In this document: piece by piece, positions 60,093-64,000 of the stretch | Layout: each line of letters opens with the position of its first letter | How positions within the stretch are numbered: the first letter of the stretch is position 1 | DNA from: an uncultured Bacillota bacterium | Lineage (GTDB): Bacteria > Bacillota_I > Bacilli_A > RF39 > UBA660 | DNA: 64,000 nt | Assembly: GCA_958428295.1 (NCBI GenBank) | Contig: CAUAFL010000006.1 | Location: 1 to 64,000 of the forward strand | Direction: 5' to 3' | The notes under the pieces: model-generated | The model's input: only the letters and a program-made list of their open reading frames with translations | What the model was told of the DNA's origin: nothing | Databases searched by the model: none | Position numbers and translations under genes: made by a program

Positions 60093-61109
60093 TTATTCAA
60101 TTTGACCATAACGAGCTTTTTCCTCATAACAAATCTGTCGCAACTGTAATTGTTCTATCATTATGGGCACTTGACAAATTTGATAATATTTTTGTTCTAC
60201 ATCTAAATAGCCTTTATCACTAACTACAAAAATGCTAACAGGAGCTTTTTTCCCAATGACGTAAGCTAATTGTACCAAACACCACTTCAAATGATACTGA
60301 ATTAAATACTCCTTAGCAATCTGGCGCGCCTGATATTGAGCACTACGATCAACTTTTGTTGGATCCTTCCCACTAAAGGAACCCCCTCCAACAGGTGCAA
60401 AACCTTGATATGTATCAACGACAATTTTACGGCCACTAAGTCCCGAATCAGCAGCAAAACCACCCAGCGCAAAACGACCTGTTGGATTTAATAAATAGGA
60501 ATCTACTGCCACCTGATATTTTTGACAAATAGCATTACATTGATCGATAATTAACTGATCGGTAACTGAACGATTCTTTTCATCATTTTGGTAGGAGATC
60601 ACAAAACAGCGAATCCGTTGTAACTTTCTATCAGCACTATAAACTGCCGTAATTTGTGCTTTACCATCTGGAAATAAATGTTCATTTTCTCGTTGAACCA
60701 AATCATACCACTGACTCAATTCTTTTAGAATTACCATTGCTGTTGGCAACAATTGTACCGTATCATCACAAGCATAACCAAACATTAGCCCTTGGTCTCC
60801 TGCCCCTCCTACTTCTTCTTTTGTTCCCATAGCAATATCAGGACTCTGCTTGCCAATATTATTGATAATCTCATAAGAAGTATCATACCCAACATCTATT
60901 AAGACACGTCGTACAATTTCCTCAACTGGTACCAAAGCAGTGGAACTAATTTCGCCCGTTAAAAAGATTTTTCCTTTACCACCCATCGTCTCAACAGCAC
61001 AACGAGCATACGGATCCTTCTTTAAATAAGCATCTAAAATAGCATCACTAATCTGATCACACACCTTATCAGGATGACCACGAAAAACAATTTCATTACT
61101 AAAAAGCAT
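60093..61109 (-). CDS. metK: S-adenosylmethionine synthase, short form
   Basis: Makes SAM from Met and ATP. Signatures are GHPDKVCDQISDAILDAYLK, GAGDQGLMFGYA, NPTGRFALGG and GGGSFSGKDPTKVDRS. At 338 residues it is about 50 shorter than usual (around 390), with a short N-terminus, shortened loops and a C-terminus ending YGQIE. RBS AGGAGG. No SAM riboswitch is seen in the 55 bp to recG. Confidence 0.92.
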   Translation of the reverse strand: MLFSNEIVFRGHPDKVCDQISDAILDAYLKKDPYARCAVETMGGKGKIFLTGEISSTALVPVEEIVRRVLIDVGYDTSYEIINNIGKQSPDIAMGTKEEVGGAGDQGLMFGYACDDTVQLLPTAMVILKELSQWYDLVQRENEHLFPDGKAQITAVYSADRKLQRIRCFVISYQNDEKNRSVTDQLIIDQCNAICQKYQVAVDSYLLNPTGRFALGGFAADSGLSGRKIVVDTYQGFAPVGGGSFSGKDPTKVDRSAQYQARQIAKEYLIQYHLKWCLVQLAYVIGKKAPVSIFVVSDKGYLDVEQKYYQICQVPIMIEQLQLRQICYEEKARYGQIE

Positions 61110-61135
61110 TCTTTTCCTCCTCTATGTTATTTTAA

Positions 61136-61165
61136 CAAAAAAAGAGCCTTTTAAAGACACTTTCT
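61136..61165 (-). terminator. Imperfect terminator after recG
   Basis: Minus strand: AGTGTCTTT / AAAGGCTCT (one mismatch, one G-U), followed by TTTTTTT. Confidence 0.5.
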
Positions 61166-63157
61166 TTAACTATGGACAATTAATGACATTAAACGTTGCT
61201 TCAAGGCATCTTCATCACTTTCCTTACACTGTAAATACTCATAAGAATCCTCTTTAGCTTGCAATAAAATTTTATAATCACGGGCTAAATCAGCGATTTT
61301 GAAAGTCATATCACCACTTTGTTTCGTTCCAAATAAATCACCATGTCCTCGTAATTTAAAGTCCTCTTCACTAATTTCAAAACCATCATCCGTTTTTTCC
61401 ATGATCTCTAAACGTTTGGTGTCACTATCACTGATCAAAAGACAATAAGACTGCAACTCACTTCTTCCAACCCGTCCTCGCAATTGATGAAGTGTTGATA
61501 AACCAAAGCGATCGGCATCAAAAATAACCATCATGGTTGCATTCGCAACATCCACCCCTACTTCAATTACTGTCGTGCTAATTAAAATTTGAACTTGATT
61601 ATTACAAAAATCTTGCATTATTTTTTCTTTATCATCCGCTGCTAATTTCCCATGAATTAGACCAATTTTAAATTTACTGCCAAAAGCCAAATTCATCTTA
61701 TCACGCAATTCATTAACATTGGTTAAATCACTATTCTCACTCTCCTCTATTAAGGGAGCAATAACATAAATTTGGTGAAAAGAAATTAGTTGTTGGTACA
61801 TAGCGGCCAATACTTCCTTTATCTGCTCATTCTTTTTTATTTTTGTCTCAATTTTTTTTCGTCCTTTGGGTCTTGTTTTGATTGTTGAGACATCCATATC
61901 GCCATAAATCGTTAAGGCATAAGTTCTAGGAATAGGGGTGGCACTCATGTATAAAGTATCCGGTTTTTGACCTTTATTCTCTAAATTAGCCCGTTGATGA
62001 ACACCAAAACGATGCTGCTCATCAGTAATGACTAATCCTAAGTTATGATATACTACTTCTTCTTGAATTAAAGCATGTGTTCCTACAACCATATCAATCG
62101 TTCCATCTGCTAACTGTTGGTAAATTGCTAACTTTTCCTTCTTAGTTAAAGAACCCGTCAATAAGGCTATGGTTATATCATAATCCTTTAAAAATTGTTG
62201 TAAACTAAGATAGTGCTGCGTCGCTAAAATTTCTGTGGGAGCCATTAATGCACTTTGATAACCACTCAAATAATTGGCATACATGGCAATAAAAGCAACA
62301 ATTGTCTTACCGCTACCAACATCTCCTTGCAACAACCGGTTCATACGTCCTTTCTGCTCCAAATCAACTAAAATAGCCTCCATAGAAAGGAGTTGATCTT
62401 TCGTTAAAGAAAAAGGTAACGTCTCAATAAACTCTGTAATTTTCCTACGGTCGATAGTTCTAGACAGACCAACATTTAGACGGCGATGTTCTTCCTTTAA
62501 ATAATTGATTTTAAACATAAATTCAAACAATTCTTCATATTTTAAGCGAATAAGCGCTTCTTTCAACTTGTCACTTGTTGGTGGATTATGCACAATATTT
62601 AAAGCTGTTTTCTTATTCACAAAATGATACTTTGCTTGATAAGTTGCAGGAATGGCATCCGTAATCTCCTTACTATTTCCAAGAAGAGCCATATTAATAT
62701 AAAGAGCCATATTTTTATTAGAAATACCGTTCGTCAAATGATAAATTGGTTCAATCTTTACCTTGTTAGACAAAGTTTCCATTTTAATATCTGAAGCAGT
62801 TATGACATTTTTTTTCTTATCTAATTTACCAATCACCGTTACTCCTGTTCCAACTAATAATTGATTTTTAAGGAAAGCCCGATTAAAAATTGACACCCCC
62901 ACAATGCCACTAGCGGTCACTAAGCGAAAATTCATTTTATTAAGTCCCGCTTTAAAACGAACCAAAATAGGACTACTTTCTATTTTTCCATCAATAATAA
63001 TATGCGCTCCATCTTCTGTTTCTTGCAGATTACCACGTTTTAACACTTCATAGCGAAATGGATAATGATTCACTAAATCATTCACCGTATATATTCCCAA
63101 TTTATTAAGCAAAATCACTGCCCGAGGACCAACGCCTTTCACATCCTGTAATGCCAC
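61166..63157 (-). CDS. recG: ATP-dependent DNA helicase RecG
   Basis: Remodels stalled replication forks. N-terminal HhH-like VKGVGPRAVILLNKLG and wedge domain, then Walker A GDVGSGKTIVAF, DEQHRFG (DExH-type), SATPIPRT, and C-terminal TTVIEVGVD and HQLRGRVGRS. At 663 aa it is typical. The start GTG at 63157 (MALQDVKG) is chosen from the GAGG spacing; an earlier GTG at 63166 overlaps that RBS. Confidence 0.95.
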   Translation of the reverse strand: MALQDVKGVGPRAVILLNKLGIYTVNDLVNHYPFRYEVLKRGNLQETEDGAHIIIDGKIESSPILVRFKAGLNKMNFRLVTASGIVGVSIFNRAFLKNQLLVGTGVTVIGKLDKKKNVITASDIKMETLSNKVKIEPIYHLTNGISNKNMALYINMALLGNSKEITDAIPATYQAKYHFVNKKTALNIVHNPPTSDKLKEALIRLKYEELFEFMFKINYLKEEHRRLNVGLSRTIDRRKITEFIETLPFSLTKDQLLSMEAILVDLEQKGRMNRLLQGDVGSGKTIVAFIAMYANYLSGYQSALMAPTEILATQHYLSLQQFLKDYDITIALLTGSLTKKEKLAIYQQLADGTIDMVVGTHALIQEEVVYHNLGLVITDEQHRFGVHQRANLENKGQKPDTLYMSATPIPRTYALTIYGDMDVSTIKTRPKGRKKIETKIKKNEQIKEVLAAMYQQLISFHQIYVIAPLIEESENSDLTNVNELRDKMNLAFGSKFKIGLIHGKLAADDKEKIMQDFCNNQVQILISTTVIEVGVDVANATMMVIFDADRFGLSTLHQLRGRVGRSELQSYCLLISDSDTKRLEIMEKTDDGFEISEEDFKLRGHGDLFGTKQSGDMTFKIADLARDYKILLQAKEDSYEYLQCKESDEDALKQRLMSLIVHS

Positions 63158-63245
63158 TATTACCACCTCTTTACTGCCTCATATTATAGCATGTTTTTTG
63201 ACATTTTTAAAGAATAAAAACATAAAATTCATTAAGGAGGATTTT

Positions 63246-63989
63246 ATGAAATTAATAGCGGACGGCGGAGCCATTACTAAAAATGCCACTGCCAATACTA
63301 GAGACTCCATCATTTTAGGACTAAACAAACCTTATATTGATGGATTTCGTTTGAATATTTATATTACAAAGGACAACGAATTAGTTACAACAAGTGAAGA
63401 AATAGCTGATTATTTTGAAAAGAACAATAAAAGGATAAAAGACCTTCCTCTTCGTAAATTAATAGGTTATAACGTGGGAACAAAAATTCATCATCAAAGA
63501 ATTATGACTCTCAAAGAAGTATTAGAAATTTTTAAAAGTTACAATAAAGATTTAATATTAAACCTTCAGGATCAAGGAAAGGACAATGCCTTATTCATTG
63601 ACTTAGTATTAGTCACAATTAGACCCTATGCAAAATTAAACATTTACTTAGAAAGCGAAAATAAAGAAATCATTTCCTACTTACAAAGTAGTCATTCCTG
63701 CCACCCAATTGGTGCTGTGGTCAATGAAAATAATATTGAAAACTGGCAAATGCAAGTTGACTTCTACGATATTATTGTAACATTACTAACAAAAGTAGAT
63801 ATTCGTCAAAAAATTAATAATAACAAACTAATCATGATTCATGAAATTAATCGCCAAGAAGTTTTTGATTTAATTTATAACGAATACAAGGATATTTTCA
63901 ACTCCATTTTTATTATTACCTCCTATATTGCTGCCATCAATTATAATCCTATCGTCACAAACAACAATCACAATTTAGAAAGTTACTAA
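63246..63989 (+). CDS. GDPD-like protein lacking catalytic residues
   Basis: 247 residues starting MKLIADGGAITKNATANTRD after AAGGAGG. The layout follows glycerophosphodiester phosphodiesterases: GG, then the NT block, KDNELVTTSEEI in place of TxDgxlVxxHD, and the TLKEVLEIFKSYNKDLILN strand. The catalytic His in HRG is Asp (DGG), the E-x-D metal site reads R-L-N, and the HD reads TS. It is probably a pseudoenzyme. Confidence 0.7.
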   Translation: MKLIADGGAITKNATANTRDSIILGLNKPYIDGFRLNIYITKDNELVTTSEEIADYFEKNNKRIKDLPLRKLIGYNVGTKIHHQRIMTLKEVLEIFKSYNKDLILNLQDQGKDNALFIDLVLVTIRPYAKLNIYLESENKEIISYLQSSHSCHPIGAVVNENNIENWQMQVDFYDIIVTLLTKVDIRQKINNNKLIMIHEINRQEVFDLIYNEYKDIFNSIFIITSYIAAINYNPIVTNNNHNLESY

Positions 63990-64000
63990 TTTTTTTAAAA

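Overview
The window is AT-rich chromosomal DNA from a low-GC, endospore-forming Firmicute, probably a gut-type member of the Bacilli or a related lineage. The evidence is a complete sigma-K gene, the trmK-rpoD-dnaG and yqeG-yqeH neighbourhoods, a CIRCE-like element, Bce-type peptide-resistance genes and strong AGGAGG-type ribosome sites. Most genes lie on the minus strand. I cannot name the species from the sequence.

Layout. Positions 1-4617 hold a partial surface protein, a TIGR04086-type membrane protein, and trmK-rpoD-dnaG. Positions 4860-32183 hold one integrated conjugative element (ICE) of about 27.3 kb, inserted in a collagen-like gene whose halves flank it (4767-4886 and 32182-32628). 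Positions 32720-40628 are core genome: yqeH, yqeG, a polysaccharide deacetylase, sigK and ppdK. Then come tRNA-His and a small decayed island (41-43 kb). After that are tspO, hsp20, a Clp-like AAA ATPase, a bceRS-bceAB module (47.1-51.7 kb) and a decaying accessory cluster (51.9-60 kb): two ABC exporters, a GNAT enzyme, a broken class I glutamine amidotransferase, a broken Fic gene and XRE regulators. The right end has metK, recG and a GDPD-like protein.

The ICE carries a large serine recombinase next to one end. Its MobL-like relaxase comes with RHH accessory proteins. The transfer machinery is VirD4, VirB4, VirB6-like, PrgI and Maff2-like proteins plus an M23 hydrolase. It also has SSB, a DNA cytosine methyltransferase, an ArdC-like protein, a thioester/SpaA-type adhesin with its own sortase, and an XRE/ArpU-like control region. 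Joining the two element ends at a shared CC gives a near-perfect palindrome (predicted attP). Joining the two host halves restores one in-frame gene of about 179 codons. In a spore former this resembles recombinase-interrupted sporulation genes such as spsM (SPbeta) and sigK (skin).

Unusual features of the element are at least four genes that appear to start at ATA or ATT after a GGGGG ribosome site, two (perhaps three) leader-ORF/terminator attenuators, three look-alike promoters, a cluster of inverted repeats that may be oriT, and a serine recombinase with an extra internal domain. All functional statements rest on motifs read by eye; no database search was run.
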